Of a DNA stretch of 64,000 nucleotides, positions 10,835-21,930 are shown in pieces (the stretch's first letter is position 1; each line of letters opens with the position of its first letter). This DNA is from Euphorbia lathyris. Its lineage: Eukaryota > Streptophyta > Magnoliopsida > Malpighiales > Euphorbiaceae. The stretch covers positions 82,769,001-82,833,000 of the forward strand of contig NC_088913.1 in assembly GCF_963576675.1 (NCBI RefSeq), written 5' to 3'. The position numbers were made by a program, and so were the translations under genes. The notes beneath the pieces were generated by a model that did not search any database, was not told the DNA's origin, and saw only the letters and a program-made list of their open reading frames with translations.

Positions 10835-11910
10835 TTATGGCCTAAACTGACACTGCCTTATAAGTGGAAAGGATATCTGCCACAATTTGACTTTTAGCCA
10901 TATTAGCCTTGAAAAAAGGAAAATGTCATCAACAAATAATAAGTGAGACACACTCAGTGTAAAATTAGCAATGCGACATCCGTGTAAACTCCCTTCCAAC
11001 TCAGCTTGACATATTAGTTTTGACAGAACTTCAACACATAAAATGAACAGATAAGGAGATAAAGGGTCTCCTTGTCTCAAACCCCTACTAGGAGAAATAG
11101 GCCCAACAAATTCACCACTCACTGAAACAGAGTACGAAACTGAGGTGACACGCAATATAATCCACTTGACCTATGTCCTATCAAAACCCAGTCGAACCAT
11201 AATATCCTCCAAGAAACCCTAGTCCAGTCGGCCATAGGCCTTGCTAATGTTAATTTTTAAAGCGATAGAAGCTTCTCCACCCATGTTCTTCTGTTTCATA
11301 TAGTATAGAGATTCAAACACAATCAAAATATTATCCACAATAGAGATGCTTGGCACAAAAGCTAATTGGTTTTCAGAAATAATATGAGGAAGAACGTTTT
11401 TCAATCGATTTGCAAGTACTTTTGCTATTATTTTATCTAGAACAATGCACAGTGAGATTGGGTGAAGATCTTTCATCTGACTCGGGTGCTCAACCTTGGG
11501 GATTAAGAGAATGATTCTATCATTTAGATCAACGGGGAATTCAAAACGACTCAACCAGCCCTAACAAGCTGTAAACACCTCGATACCAATAAGCTCCAAT
11601 TTTTTTTGAAAAAAACCCGGGTTAAGCTCATCTTGCCCCGAGGATTTGTCTGGTGCATTTGAAAGACTGCTAATTTAAACTCATCATAATTAAATAGTGC
11701 AACTAGTGATGCATTCATAGTATTAGACATTGAAGGGACCAAAACATTGACAGCATCAAAATCAGAAACATCAGAAGGCACAAAAATATTAGAGAAGTAA
11801 GAGTGTACATGACCTTTAATACTGCTAGGCTCATTAAGAATAGTCCCTACATCATCAAGAAGCCAACTAATTTCATTCAGTTGAGTTCTAATCTCCACCC
11901 GCAAAGCCAA
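10835..11910 (-). pseudogene. L1-type LINE reverse transcriptase relic
   Basis: Three adjacent frame fragments on the minus strand together read as a plant L1 reverse transcriptase. 11910-11551 is the linker before the polymerase (EISWLLDDVGTILNEPSSI). 11554-11219 is the fingers region (NDRIILLIPKVEHPSQMKDL, LANRLKNVLPHIISENQLAF). 11155-10835 holds GLRQGDPLSPYLFILC and the catalytic box as LLFVDDIFLF. The frame changes between the first two fragments, and 11156-11218 is not open. Endonuclease and C-terminal parts are not contiguous with it. Confidence 0.8.
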
Positions 11911-12235
11911 TGTGTTTTAGCTCGTTGATGCCAGAAAATATCCTCAGTTTCCAAAGCTAGACTAAGCACCCACTTAACCTCAAAGAACTATTGAGTAGAT
12001 TTGTCATCCCTGAGGGACGACGACCGTTTCTTACATCGAGCAATTTTTCGAGCATATCACCCTCGAATTTTCCTTCCCCATTGCTCCATTGAGCTAGCGT
12101 ACGCCACCAATTTCATGTGAAGATTAACCCTGCTACCCGTGACTTATGACTAACGGACAAAAGCTGCAAACCCGTCTTTCTGCATCCATGCCATCTCGTA
12201 ACAAAACCAACCTTGACCCCTGCTTGCGGTCTTAA
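11866..12235. repeat. L1-derived segment, second copy
   Basis: Matches 13785-14170 over its length at roughly 85-90 percent by eye (shared words GAAGCCAACTAATTTCAT, TTTAGCTCGTTGATG, GGACAAAAGCTGCAAACCC). It overlaps the start of the L1 reverse transcriptase relic, so it is the linker region of an L1 ORF2. Confidence 0.7.
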
Positions 12236-12490
12236 CTTGATTGTTTTATCTTCAATGTTTTTTTAAGATGCAATTTTACCTTCATTGTTTTATGATTTTT
12301 TTTAAATAATAGTTTTAACGGCCAAATCCTTAAATGTACCATTGTTAATTTAACTTTTATAGTTGTCTCAAAATGATCATTCAACTTTAATTTGTTTCAA
12401 TAGTGTCATTTAATTATAAAATTTGTCTTAATAAAATCACTTAGGTGACTTTTAGCAAAAAAACACCAGAAATATGACGTGGCTTCCACC
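12236..12490. repeat. AT-rich repeat arm, copy A
   Basis: Closely matches 14510-14760 (shared TTTAAGATGCAATTTTACC, TTAATTTAACTTTTATAG, CACCAGAAATATGACGTGGC). The second copy is one arm of a foldback element, so this may be a lone arm of the same family. It overlaps the C-terminal end of the RNase H relic at 12441. Confidence 0.65.
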
Positions 12491-12893
12491 GCAACCACAC
12501 AAAAACATGAGCTGCTTCATTCATTAACTTTGACGTAAAAATCACCAAAAACCTAGGGTGATTAAACAATAAGTTTCTAACATCATGGATCACACTGCTG
12601 AATTCCGTAAGGTCTCTCTTAGTTGATGTAATCGCATCCACTACAATTTGTGCATCGGTCTCAAAAAAAATATAGGTATCAGTCGATAGGCTTGCCCATA
12701 AGATGCTCTCTTTCAATGCTATGGCTTCTGCCAATCTGACCGCCACTACGCCTATCCCTGTCATACTGAACCCTGCAACAAAATTGCATGTACTATCTCT
12801 CAGGACAGCACCTGCTCCAAACATAGATTCTGCAAAGATTGCGGCACCCACATTGCATTTGAACGTACCTGCTAACGGTTTTACCCAGCGCAC
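12441..12893 (-). pseudogene. L1 RNase H domain relic
   Basis: 150 residues open on the minus strand, like the RVT_3-type RNase H at the end of plant L1 ORF2: a substrate-proximal strand (FKCNVGAAIF, the usual Asp replaced by Gly), AEAIALKESILWA with the Glu helix, FFETDAQIVVDAI with the second Asp, and a C-terminal NEAAHVFVWL. It lies upstream of the reverse transcriptase relic in reading direction, the wrong order for one element, so it comes from another copy or a rearrangement. The C-terminal codons run into repeat arm A. Confidence 0.68.
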
Positions 12894-13034
12894 CCCGCCT
12901 CCTTCCCCTGCGGTTCGTGCGTCCCCAATACTTTCTCCCTCTGCGTAAAAATGACAACTTTTACTCTTCTATCAAAAATTTCTTTAATGATCTAAAATTT
13001 TGCGATAAACTAATTTGTTAGATGTCATGTGTTT

Positions 13035-13165
13035 AAGCTTTTAACCTAGTGGTTGAGAGCTTATCTATGACTGGGAATGTCATAGATTTGAATCACATAA
13101 GGCGAGGTGGAGATTTTCCTTTATTATTTGTGCATAATTTTTAATTTTTTTTTTGTTACATGTCA
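13035..13165 (+). mobile_element. possible tRNA-derived SINE relic
   Basis: AACCTAGTGGTTGAGAGC resembles a Pol III A box and AGATTTGAATCAC, about 35 bp on, resembles a B box. A T-rich stretch follows. No target duplication found; the call rests on the two boxes. Confidence 0.35.
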
Positions 13166-13268
13166 TGTTAAAAGTTTAATAATAAAACATTACTTAAACT
13201 ATAAACACCACCTAAAATAAATAATGACCATAAAAAATATGTTTTTTCTTCAAAATATTCACAATAGT

Positions 13269-13350
13269 CGTGGCCTGTGAGATTCGAACTCACGCGGGGA
13301 AACCCCACTTACTTAGCAGACAAGCGCCTTAACCACTCGACCAAAGCCAC
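13269..13350 (-). tRNA. tRNA-Ser (GCU anticodon)
   Basis: 82 nt on the minus strand. The acceptor stem pairs GTGGCTT with AGGCCAC (one G-T pair) followed by G73, a serine identity base. The D arm has the A box TGGTCGAGTGG. The anticodon loop CTGCTAA gives GCU on a five-pair stem. A long class II variable arm (GGGGTTTCCCC) follows, then a perfect T arm (GTGAG, TTCGAAT, CTCAC). TTTT lies about 14 bases downstream on the minus strand. The structure looks intact; nuclear Pol III transcription is expected. There are no other genes within 5 kb. Confidence 0.9.
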
Positions 13351-13784
13351 AAGATGATATAAGGTAGTTAATGTTAGAATTATGGATGAGGAGACTAAGT
13401 AGTTAGTTTTGTCAAAACTCAGACTCTATAGTGTGTTTCTGAAAATAGAGAAATCGACTATTGTAATATGCACAAACTTAGAGACAATAAATTATTTATC
13501 CAAATATTTACTACGTTATAACACAGTTACAAACAACTTGTCAAAATGTATTAAACTATTTCAGTTTATTATATCGACAAACTTGTTCGAAAGATTCGAT
13601 GTGACAGTCAAATGACGGTTAAAATAGTCCATCCAAACAAATCAAAATCTGTCGGTAATTTTCCATATATTTATTGATGAAATCTCTTGAAAAAATAAAT
13701 AAAAATTGGGCTCTCGAAAACCTAATTAAGGGTACAATTGAGTCTGTCTAACTACATACTTAATCCATTAAACCTAATCAAGAA
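13351..13784. other. AT-rich intergenic DNA
   Basis: A 68-codon open stretch here (13409-13615) has no recognisable motif and base composition like its surroundings. Nothing else seen. Confidence 0.6.
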
Positions 13785-14170
13785 GCCAACTAATTTCATC
13801 CAGTTGAGTTCTGGTCTCCACCCGCGAGCCAATGTGCTTTAGCTCGTTGATGCTAGAAAATATCCTCAGTTTCCATAGCTAGACTAAGCACACGCTTAAC
13901 CTCAAAGAACTATCGAGTAGATTTCTCATCAGTTTTATCCCCAAGGGACAACAATTGTTTCTTACATCGAGCAATCTTCTGAGCATATCACCCTTGAAAT
14001 TTCCTTCCCTATTGCTCCATTGAGCTAGCATATGCTGCCAGTTTCATGTGAAGATTAACCTTGCTACCTGTGACCTATGATTAACGGACAAAAGCTGCAA
14101 ACCCGTCTTCCTGCATCCACGTCATCTCGTAAGAGAACCAACCTTGACCCTTGCTTACGATCTTAACTCA
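13785..14170. repeat. L1-derived segment, third copy
   Basis: Second full match to the segment at 11866-12235, same orientation, about 1.9 kb away. It is followed by 330 bp of very AT-rich DNA and then the arm homologous to 12236-12490, so the two-part segment was duplicated and this copy has an insertion. Confidence 0.68.
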
Positions 14171-14509
14171 ATTGTCTTATTTTTAATATTTTTAAAGTCA
14201 AATACATGAATATCATAATTAACTACAAAATTATAACTAAATCATATTATCAAATTTAATTCTTAATATGTCATTATTTTCTATATATTACAAATAAAGT
14301 ATGATTTTACATCCTAATTTAAAAATTTTAGACCAAATTTATAAATCTTAAACCCTAGAAAATATATTATAGACACATAATTTATAAATTTTAATCCTTA
14401 AAATATATTAAAAATGCTGATTTTACTAGTTTGATATAATTCAAAATCAGTACTTGATATAGTTATAAATAATTTTTCAAATCTGAATTTCTATGTAAAT
14501 TTCCCTATT

Positions 14510-15400
14510 TTTTAAGATGCAATTTTACCTTCATTGTTTTATCTTAACTCGATTTTTTTTAAATAATAGTTTTAATGGCTAAATCCTTAAATGTATCATT
14601 GTTAATTTAACTTTTATAGTTGTCTCAAAATAGGCATTCAACTTCAATTTATTTCAATAGTGTCATTTAATTATAAAATTTGTCTTAATAAAGTCACTAT
14701 TAGGCGACTTTAAAAGCAAAAAAACACCAGAAATATGACGTGGCTTCACCTCAACCACACTAAAATAAGCTCACCGACATGTGGCAATTGTTATGGAACT
14801 GATTGAACTATATAATATAGTTGAGATGATAGTTAAAGTCTAATCATATATTCTTACAAAAAAAAAAAGTCTAATCATATATCTTATATTAATTTCCGAC
14901 ACATCCCCCACACGCAAATGCTCATTGGGCTTAATGAGGCTGCTAGGACTCGAACCCTCGACTGTTTGGTCCAAGAGGTTCTGATACCATGTCATGGAAC
15001 CAATTGAACTAAGCTCGAGCTGATAGTTAATGCTCAATCATATATCTTATATTAATCTCCGATAGCAGTCACATACGCGGTAAAAAGCCAAGCAACTGAA
15101 TATATCAAATTTTGTTAATAAAAATCGTTGACGCGTGGAAGCCACAGTTAGCGACTACTGCTTATGTAGCAGTCACGTCACTTTTCCGGTATCTTTTTGT
15201 TATTGAAGTTGCGACAGTGACTTTATTAAGACAAAAATTAAAATTGAATAATTTTATTGAGATTGAAATTGAATTACCATTTTAAGACCACCATACAAAT
15301 TAATTGACTAACGGTACATTTAACCCGTAAATCAATTAAATAAATTTTGTTAAAAAATTATATAAAATTGCACTCCCAAAAGTATAACTTAACCAAAAAA
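14510..15400. mobile_element. foldback / long inverted-repeat transposon
   Basis: 14510-14745 and 15165-15400 are imperfect inverted repeats. TGTCTTAATAAAGTCACT at 14680 is matched on the other strand by AGTGACTTTATTAAGACA at 15216, and TAAATGTA/TACATTTA and ATTCAA/TTGAAT blocks keep the same order. The arms are about 230 bp and roughly 70-75 percent similar by eye. The centre has received a TRIM (14789-15064). No transposase. Superfamily undetermined. Confidence 0.68.
14789..15064 (-). mobile_element. TRIM (terminal-repeat retrotransposon in miniature)
   Basis: 276 bp with all LTR-retrotransposon landmarks and no coding capacity, read on the minus strand: 5' LTR 15064-14990 (75 bp), primer binding site complementary to initiator tRNA-Met (TGGTATCAGA, 14989-14980) directly after the LTR, about 90 bp internal, purine tract GTGTGGGGGATG (14913-14902), 3' LTR 14901-14789. 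The 3' LTR is longer (113 bp) because of an internal duplication with an A-rich spacer. The LTRs share ATTAATATAAGATATATGAT and end in GTTCCATGACA or GTTCCATAACA. Flanks GCAAT (14784-14788) and GCAGT (15065-15069) look like a 5-bp target duplication with one change. Confidence 0.8.
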
Positions 15401-16062
15401 TTAAAAAGTGTGTAGCTAAAATAAAAACTGCACGTGTGAAGGTGAATTCATAATTTTGCATATTGCAGGCACACGTGTATATGAACTTTTTTTTTTTTTT
15501 TTTTGGGTGAGAAGAGAGATGAAATTATGAAGTCTCTTTATAGTTTAGGTTTACCTGTAAATGCATGAAATGTTTGCTTTTCTTTTTAGTTATTTTATGT
15601 CACTTTCTTCATTAATCATATGAATTCATATGCATAAATCATGCTTTGGATTTTCATAGAGAATGTGAGAATTTCAACAAAATATGCAAAAGTTATGGAC
15701 ACAACACACGGCCACATTAATGCCAATAAATCAATTTTAACCATTAGAAATATTCAACACTTTTATGGATGAAAATTTAATTCCATGATTCAATTTTTAT
15801 CTATAAATATTGACATATATGTGCCCATATAAAAGAATAATTATATTGTTTCTTCAAAAAAAAAAAAATTATATTGTTATATAATGAAGAAAATGTGCTT
15901 CCTATTTATTAAAAAAAAAGTGTGGTTAGTATTTTAATAAATAGATTTTGATTCGAATTATGGTTAATTTGATAAATATCTCACATTGTTTAATTGAAGA
16001 GTTAATTCTACCCAATTAATCACACGGATTCAAATATGGGTTATCGAGTTACCTCTTAAAAC
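15401..16062. other. AT-rich intergenic DNA
   Basis: Contains a 20-bp T run near 15488 and no coding sequence or element edges that I can support. Confidence 0.6.
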
Positions 16063-16628
16063 CAAGGTTGTAAAAGACACTAGGCGCTAGTCGGGCGGAG
16101 AGGGCCCTTACTGATTAATCGGGATTAATTAGATTTGTATTTTTTATATTTATTTATTTTTTATTAAATAAAATATTATATAAATACTATTAATATATGA
16201 ATTATACTATGTAAAAATAATAATATAAAATATTTAGGATAGAAAAACATACATATTTTAATATTATTTATATTAATGTCTTTAAAAAAATAACAAATAG
16301 ATCAATAAAATAATATTTATAATAAAATGTGTCAAAATAAAATAAAATTAATATTCTTAAAAGTAAATTTAATAGTTTAAGGTTTTTTTTTATTATTTTT
16401 TTTGTTATTTAATACTTTTTAAAATTAAAAAATTTGACATAAAATTTAAGGACCAATTTTTTCAAAAAGGCTGCCTGGGAGCCGCCTAGGACCGACTGAA
16501 AGCCGCATGGGACCGCCTAGGCGGCAAAAAATCGGTCAACCGATTTATGCCTCCCGATTAGTGAAAATCGGGATGGTGTTCTAAAAATCCCCGCCTAGGT
16601 GCCGTCTTGGCCGATTTTTAGAACACTG
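16063..16628. mobile_element. hAT-type MITE with perfect 8-bp target duplication
   Basis: 566 bp flanked by CTTAAAAC on both sides (16055-16062 and 16629-16636). The ends are inverted repeats: CAAGGTTGTAAAAGAC at the left and, read on the other strand, CAGTGTTCTAAAAATC at the right. GC-rich subterminal blocks (GCCTAGG, GGGCGG) bracket an AT-rich centre. No ORF. The 8-bp duplication and CA...TG ends fit the hAT superfamily. Confidence 0.82.
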
Positions 16629-16800
16629 CTTAAAACGCAGATTAACGTTGAGTAGGAAGCGGAAGAACTTGAACCACGAACTTATATTACGGGTCACGTT
16701 GTTCCCACGCTAAAGTTATATTACAGGTCACGTTGGAGGACGATTAATCCACGATTTAAGAACGAAGTCTCATTGTAAAGAGAGATGTAGTGGGCAATAA

Positions 16801-17092
16801 GGTGTTGTTTAATAAAACTGAAAATTAAGTGCTGAAAAAATCAATACTGAATTTTAAGTGCTGAATATTATAAGTGCTGAAAGTATTGAATGATGTAACT
16901 TAAAAAAAATTATTAGTTGATAATGTTTAACTTAAAATGTTAAGTTAAATATTTTGACTTATCAAAATAAGTGATTTTTAACTTAATTAACTAATTTAAG
17001 TGGTGGAGAAACATCCGTTATCAAACGCACTTAAATTAAATAAATGTTTAATATTTTAATTTAAGTAATTAAGTAAGTTATCAAACAATGCC
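16801..17092. mobile_element. MITE with GTGTTGTTTAATAA-type ends
   Basis: About 290 bp. The left end GGTGTTGTTTAATAA is mirrored by the right end TTATCAAACAATGCC. The interior repeats AAGTGCTGAA and inverted TTAAGT/ACTTAA words. Ends resemble hAT MITEs. No convincing target duplication. Confidence 0.6.
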
Positions 17093-18043
17093 TAATACTA
17101 GAGAGAGGGAGAGAAAATTTATTCTCTTAATGCTCATGATTTATTATGTCTAACCTACTCCTTTTTATGTAGGATAACACACTTCCTTGTTCGATAAAAA
17201 ATAGACAATGTTAATTCTAGATCAACTAGTATTCTAACTTCTTTATTAAACTATTATTCCCATTAAATAATTAAATAATTAGATATGATTAATACAACTA
17301 AAATTTCTAATGAAATATCTAATAAAACAATTAGATAAAATTCTAATTCGTGATCCACTCGAATTCGAATCAGTACGAGCGGATAATTCCTAAGCTCTTA
17401 TTTCGTGTCTGACTGAAATGGATAGATACTGTACATATTTTCTTGTTTATTTTTTTCAAGGAGCTACGACAAGATATATTCATCTTTTATATTTTTTATT
17501 GAAAGGACAAGATATATTCATCTTTTAGGCGTGAAAGTGTATTAAGTATCGCTTATTGACGAATTAATTAGGAAGCTATATAATTTCTTGTATATGTGAG
17601 ATAATCATCTCATTTGAAGTGTCTTTCAGGATGAGCTACTAATAATCGAAAGTAATGCAAATATTTTGAATTATCTATTAATACAACCTCTTATATTTTT
17701 ATATGTTACCTTTAACAGCGCTATAGAAATTAAATCTAACACAAAATTAGCGGGTTGGAGATGTTTTTGGTTAAATTTAGATTGACTTGATAAAGATGTG
17801 AAGTTTTTTATATCATGTTTGTATTTAGCCATTTGCACACTAACTTATTATTCAAAATGACACAAAACTATGCATTTACATAAATTGCAACCTTAATATA
17901 TGTAATCAAAAGCAACATGTAATTATCAAATATATATTATCAAATATAATATATAGTGACAATATTAAATAATTAAATTATATATATATATATATAAGCA
18001 TACTTTCACCCTAGCCATGAAAAAGCAAATATCACAACTCTAT
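17093..18043. other. AT-rich intergenic DNA
   Basis: No gene seen. A short TA microsatellite lies at 17979-17996. Confidence 0.6.
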
Positions 18044-18291
18044 GGGCCGTTTGTTTTACCTACTGTTTGCTGTTGTTGTCTGCTGTTGGAGAAAGCTGAT
18101 TTTCCAAAAAGCAGAGATTCTCAGGCTGCTTTTCAGGTGTAAAAAGCAAACATGAAGTCACTAATCAAACACCTAATGCTGTTTTTCAGGTGTAAAAGAC
18201 AAACATGAGGTCACTAACTAAACACTTAAAACTTTCCATTTTGAAATGAAAAGGCAAATAGGAGCATGAAAATGAGCAACCAAACACCCCC
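18044..18291. mobile_element. MITE with GGGCCGTTTG-type ends
   Basis: 248 bp. Left end GGGCCGTTTGTTT; right end AACCAAACACCCCC, its imperfect inverted partner. The interior has a direct duplication (TTTTCAGGTGTAAAA at about 18133 and 18184, each followed by ACAAACATGA or GCAAACATGA). hAT-like ends; no clear target duplication. Confidence 0.6.
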
Positions 18292-18791
18292 TAGATCACT
18301 CTTATATTTATGCATTTTCCAAGTACTTAAGATGTACTTGAACAAATTTTGCAAGAATTTGGAATACATTATTGGAAACAGCAAATATATATATTTTTGT
18401 ATAAATTAATTTCTTGTGAAGAGGTGTGATCTATCTTCTTGGAAACTAAAGGTTTTGAAAATAAAATTTAATTAAAAAATTCCACATAAAATAATAAGTC
18501 TTTCCCCAGAGAAAAACACAATTCAAATAAGAACTTTTTGAGGTATTTTGTCCATTAATGGATCTAAAGATTGTAAAAATTATAGAAAAATCTTGTCTTT
18601 TTCAGTAGATATCAGATGACAATTTGAGTATTTCAAGATCCTAATTTTCAATTCTAATTTACTCAGAATCAAACAATCATGCAAGATTTTCCAAGACAAA
18701 AAAACCCTATTAATAATTAATTAATTAAAACACATGAAAACATCAATTCCCAGAACCCAATGTGCATATTTTGTAATGCTAAATGTTTTTA

Positions 18792-18823
<32 letters not shown>

Positions 18824-19380
18824 CTTCTTGGTTATGTAAATTGAATACTTATTATTAATTTTTATTTTGGGTATACAAATTTTGTGGATCCTCTCATTTT
18901 CATTTAAATATGATATATGATAACAAATGATTGAAATATAATTATTTCATATAAGTATGTGTAAATAACCATATTTAAACTGAAAAATTAATATCCAATA
19001 ATAGTTTTTATGATTATCTCTAACATATCACTGAATAAAAGTGCTTCATTATTTTAAAACGTGTACAACATAGACCATCTTGCCAGTGTTGAAATTCTTT
19101 CTAATAAATGAGAGTTGTTAAAATTTAAACTCTCGATCATTGTGGTCTAAAAAACTCGAATATCATATCAATTAAGGAATTATTTAAATTAAAAGTTTCA
19201 GTTGATAGTAGTACAATAATATTTTTTATTATAATCTTTGACAAAATGAAAAAAAAAACATTTTAGAAATGAAAATATAACGAAGTCTTTAATTGTTAAT
19301 TTTTCAATTTTTATGTATTATTGATATTTCAATTTAACACGTTGAGTCTCCAATCAATTATAATCGCATACATTGAATCA
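18292..19380. other. AT-rich intergenic DNA with TA microsatellite
   Basis: A TA run lies at about 18790-18823. No coding sequence, RNA gene or element edge identified. Confidence 0.6.
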
Positions 19381-19384
19381 TTGA

Positions 19385-19680
19385 TTAATATAGGGTTAAT
19401 TACAAATAACTACTCCTGTGTTTGGTCGATTTCCAGGTAGTTATCTGGAACAAAAGTACCACAGATATTTATTTGTGCACATCAAACTCGGTTAAAAGCA
19501 TGTGACGTATTTCATATGCACCTGATAGTTCGAAAGAGGATTTTATAGTTTCCGTAGAGACACGAGACATATAAAATCTCTTTTGAAACTGTTAAAAATG
19601 CACTTTCAAATTCGAACAAAATAGATCTACATACTTTTAACCGAGTCTAATGTTCACAGCTATCTACCTCGATAACTATA
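19385..19680. repeat. foldback element candidate
   Basis: ACTCGGTTAAAAGCATGT at about 19486 is mirrored by ACATACTTTTAACCGAGT at about 19631, and GAAAGAGGATTTTAT by ATAAAATCTCTTTTG. The arms are about 80 bp around a short centre. It lies about 240 bp beyond the 3' end of the GARP gene. Confidence 0.5.
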
Positions 19681-19915
19681 AGCTTAATATGTACGATTAT
19701 AATTGATTAAGAACCCAACTTCTCAAATTAAAATATCATGGAATTAATATATAAAACCAGATAACATCAAAACCAAGATGAAAGATATATAATTAATCAA
19801 TTACCTTGTGTTTTCTGATACAAAACATGACAATGTTGACATTAAGATTAAGATTAAGCTAGCATATGAACAAGTACCTCAAGATCTCACTTAGAATATT
19901 GTGTCTATGTCTCAT

Positions 19916-21498
19916 TCATAGAGTCAGATCAAGAGTACTTGCCCTAATTCTTGCTTGCTTGTTCTTTCTACTTCCACCTTCTTCCTGATCATCCTTCAAT
20001 CCATTAATCATTCGCTTTCGCGACAAAGAAGACGAATTCGATAAAGAGAGAGATAAACTACTATCGAATTCGTAATCTTTCTCATTCACTTTGAGTGATA
20101 AGTTCAAATCCAAATCGCAATCCGAAGCCACATTAGTACTCGTATTACTCTTCCTTTTTCGCGCTCTCCAATCTTCGCCATTCTCGAAACCACATTCTTG
20201 AATCTTGGTCATAAACATGTTTGAATTCAACCTTGATTCGGTTTCCCATGATCTCCGAAATGACAAAAGTCCGTCGATAGATCGGTTTGTTCCGCAGCTG
20301 GGTTGTGCATTGAGAGAAGGGACATTGATCTTTCCATTGTAATTAGGGCTATAAATCTGGTAGCCGCTGCCTTTCCAAGAAGCATGATCTCCATATCTTC
20401 AAGAACAAAGAAATTGAATATTAGCTACTTATAACACGATTTACAGAGACAACTCATGACATATAATCGTATGAAATATATAGATAACATAACATGATTC
20501 CGAATTAATTAATTTTTTTTTATAATACCTTAAATTGGTAAAAGCCCTTTGATTGAAAGCTTGCACCATTGGAAACTGACTGAGATTGAAGACATTATCA
20601 TCTCCTCTTGCAAAGTATATTCCTTGCCCTATAATTTGTCAACAGATTAATATAAGATCTATGATTGGGCCGAGCTCTTGGTTAAAACGGTTCCATGACA
20701 ACCTTCTCAAGATTTAAAAAAAAACCCTAATTATACATTAATTATACCATAATCTGTATAATATAAGGATCAATTACCTTGATTAGCATCTTCAATCTTC
20801 TTGCTTCTATACATCTGTAATTAACATAATTAGAAAACCCGAATTCGGACCGGAGAAAGAAATTAAACCAGATTCGATATATAAACAATCTATGTTGCAC
20901 GAACACTCCTCTTTAAAGGCTATATGCTATGAAGATCACTATGTTTTATAGGAATAAGTTTTCCTGTGTCTGTTTCCGTGTCCGTGCAACATAAAGGAGA
21001 AAAGAAACAAGCAATTAAGATAGATCTTTACCTGAAGATGGCTTTTGACATGAGCTATGCTAAGGCCTTTGATGTTCATCATTTGAAGAACTAACTTTGG
21101 TGTTGCCCCTGGAAAAAATTGAACAAACATAAAAACAATTTCCATATATGAATGAATTAATCAAAATCAAGAATTAAAATTAATGATTACTAACTTTCTT
21201 GACCTCCTAATTTTTCAACAGCATGAAGAAAGCAAAGATGAAGATCAGGAGTCCACCGGAGTCTTGGCATCTTTGACCGGATATATCGCCGGACAGATCT
21301 GTTACTTCCTTCTTTCTTTTCATGATCAAATGAGCCATTGCTTGAGCTTTCTCCATTGAAAACTCTATCTTCTTCTTCTTCATCTTCATCTTCTACTTCA
21401 TCTTCGTGTTCGTGTCCGTTTTCGTTTTCGGGGAATTTCTTGCAAGAATTAGAGCTTGACTTGGAATCTTGAAAACTATGATCACTTGATCCTTTCAT
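19916..21498 (-). CDS. GARP/G2-like (Myb-SHAQKYF type) transcription factor
   Basis: Five exons on the minus strand: 21498-21195, 21108-21032, 20814-20778, 20628-20529, 20396-19916. They total 999 nt, 332 residues. All introns are GT-AG and phases agree. The B-motif DNA-binding domain spans exons 1-3 (about residues 77-130): MPRLRWTPDLHLCFLHAVEK in exon 1, TPKLVLQMMNIKGLSIAHVK in exon 2, ending SHLQ, then MYRSKK in exon 3. The N-terminus is Ser-rich with an acidic Glu/Asp run. Near residue 275 is DLDLNLSL, an EAR-type repression motif, and a similar LDLTL closes the protein. Family members are nuclear transcription factors, several of them repressors in development; it resembles the Arabidopsis At1g14600/At2g40260 and rice MOF1 group by memory. 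No break seen. Confidence 0.9.
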
Positions 21499-21599
21499 GA
21501 TCTTCTTCTTTTTAGCTGTATTTCTTCATAAAGATTACAGCTTGCTGTGATTAGGAAGAATTTAGTGGCATCTAGCTAGAGGTTGTGTTAGCAATGACT

Positions 21600-21655
21600 T
21601 TTTTTTTCTTCTTCTTCTCCTATATCTCTCTCTCTCTTAGGTAAGACAAGGGAGA
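21600..21655 (-). promoter_or_regulatory. GA-rich leader of the GARP gene
   Basis: On the minus strand a GA/GAA-rich tract (+ strand TTCTTCTTCTTCTCC and CTCTCTCTC) lies 100-150 bp upstream of the start codon. Such tracts are common in plant 5' leaders and core promoters. No TATA box was assigned. Confidence 0.4.
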
Positions 21656-21799
21656 AGAAATAATGAAAGACATGAAATTCCTTTTGAGAATGAAATATTA
21701 ATATAGCAATGCCAAGAAATATACTTTTATTTAGAATTTAAAACTTATATATATATAATACTTTTTAATATATAGTTGAATAAACTTGCATGCATTTAT

Positions 21800-21930
21800 T
21801 ATTCGATATGGGCAAATGAGGTTAGTCCGAGTGGTAATAAGTCGGTATCTCTATTTGTTGGATATCGGGTTTATTTATCCACCCGGTTAAAATTTAGTTC
21901 GAAATGTGAATTTCACTCTCAACTTTTATC
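21800..21930 (+). mobile_element. possible tRNA-derived SINE relic
   Basis: TTAGTCCGAGTGGTAATAAG closely resembles a tRNA-Leu/Ser A box and TTTAGTTCGAAATGTGAA, about 80 bp on, a B box. No paired stems of a real tRNA form between them. Confidence 0.35.

Noticed and set aside
14930..14990. tRNA-like sequence with GACTCGAACCC in the TRIM
   Set aside because: No cloverleaf forms; the tRNA resemblance is the initiator tRNA-Met primer site and its neighbourhood.
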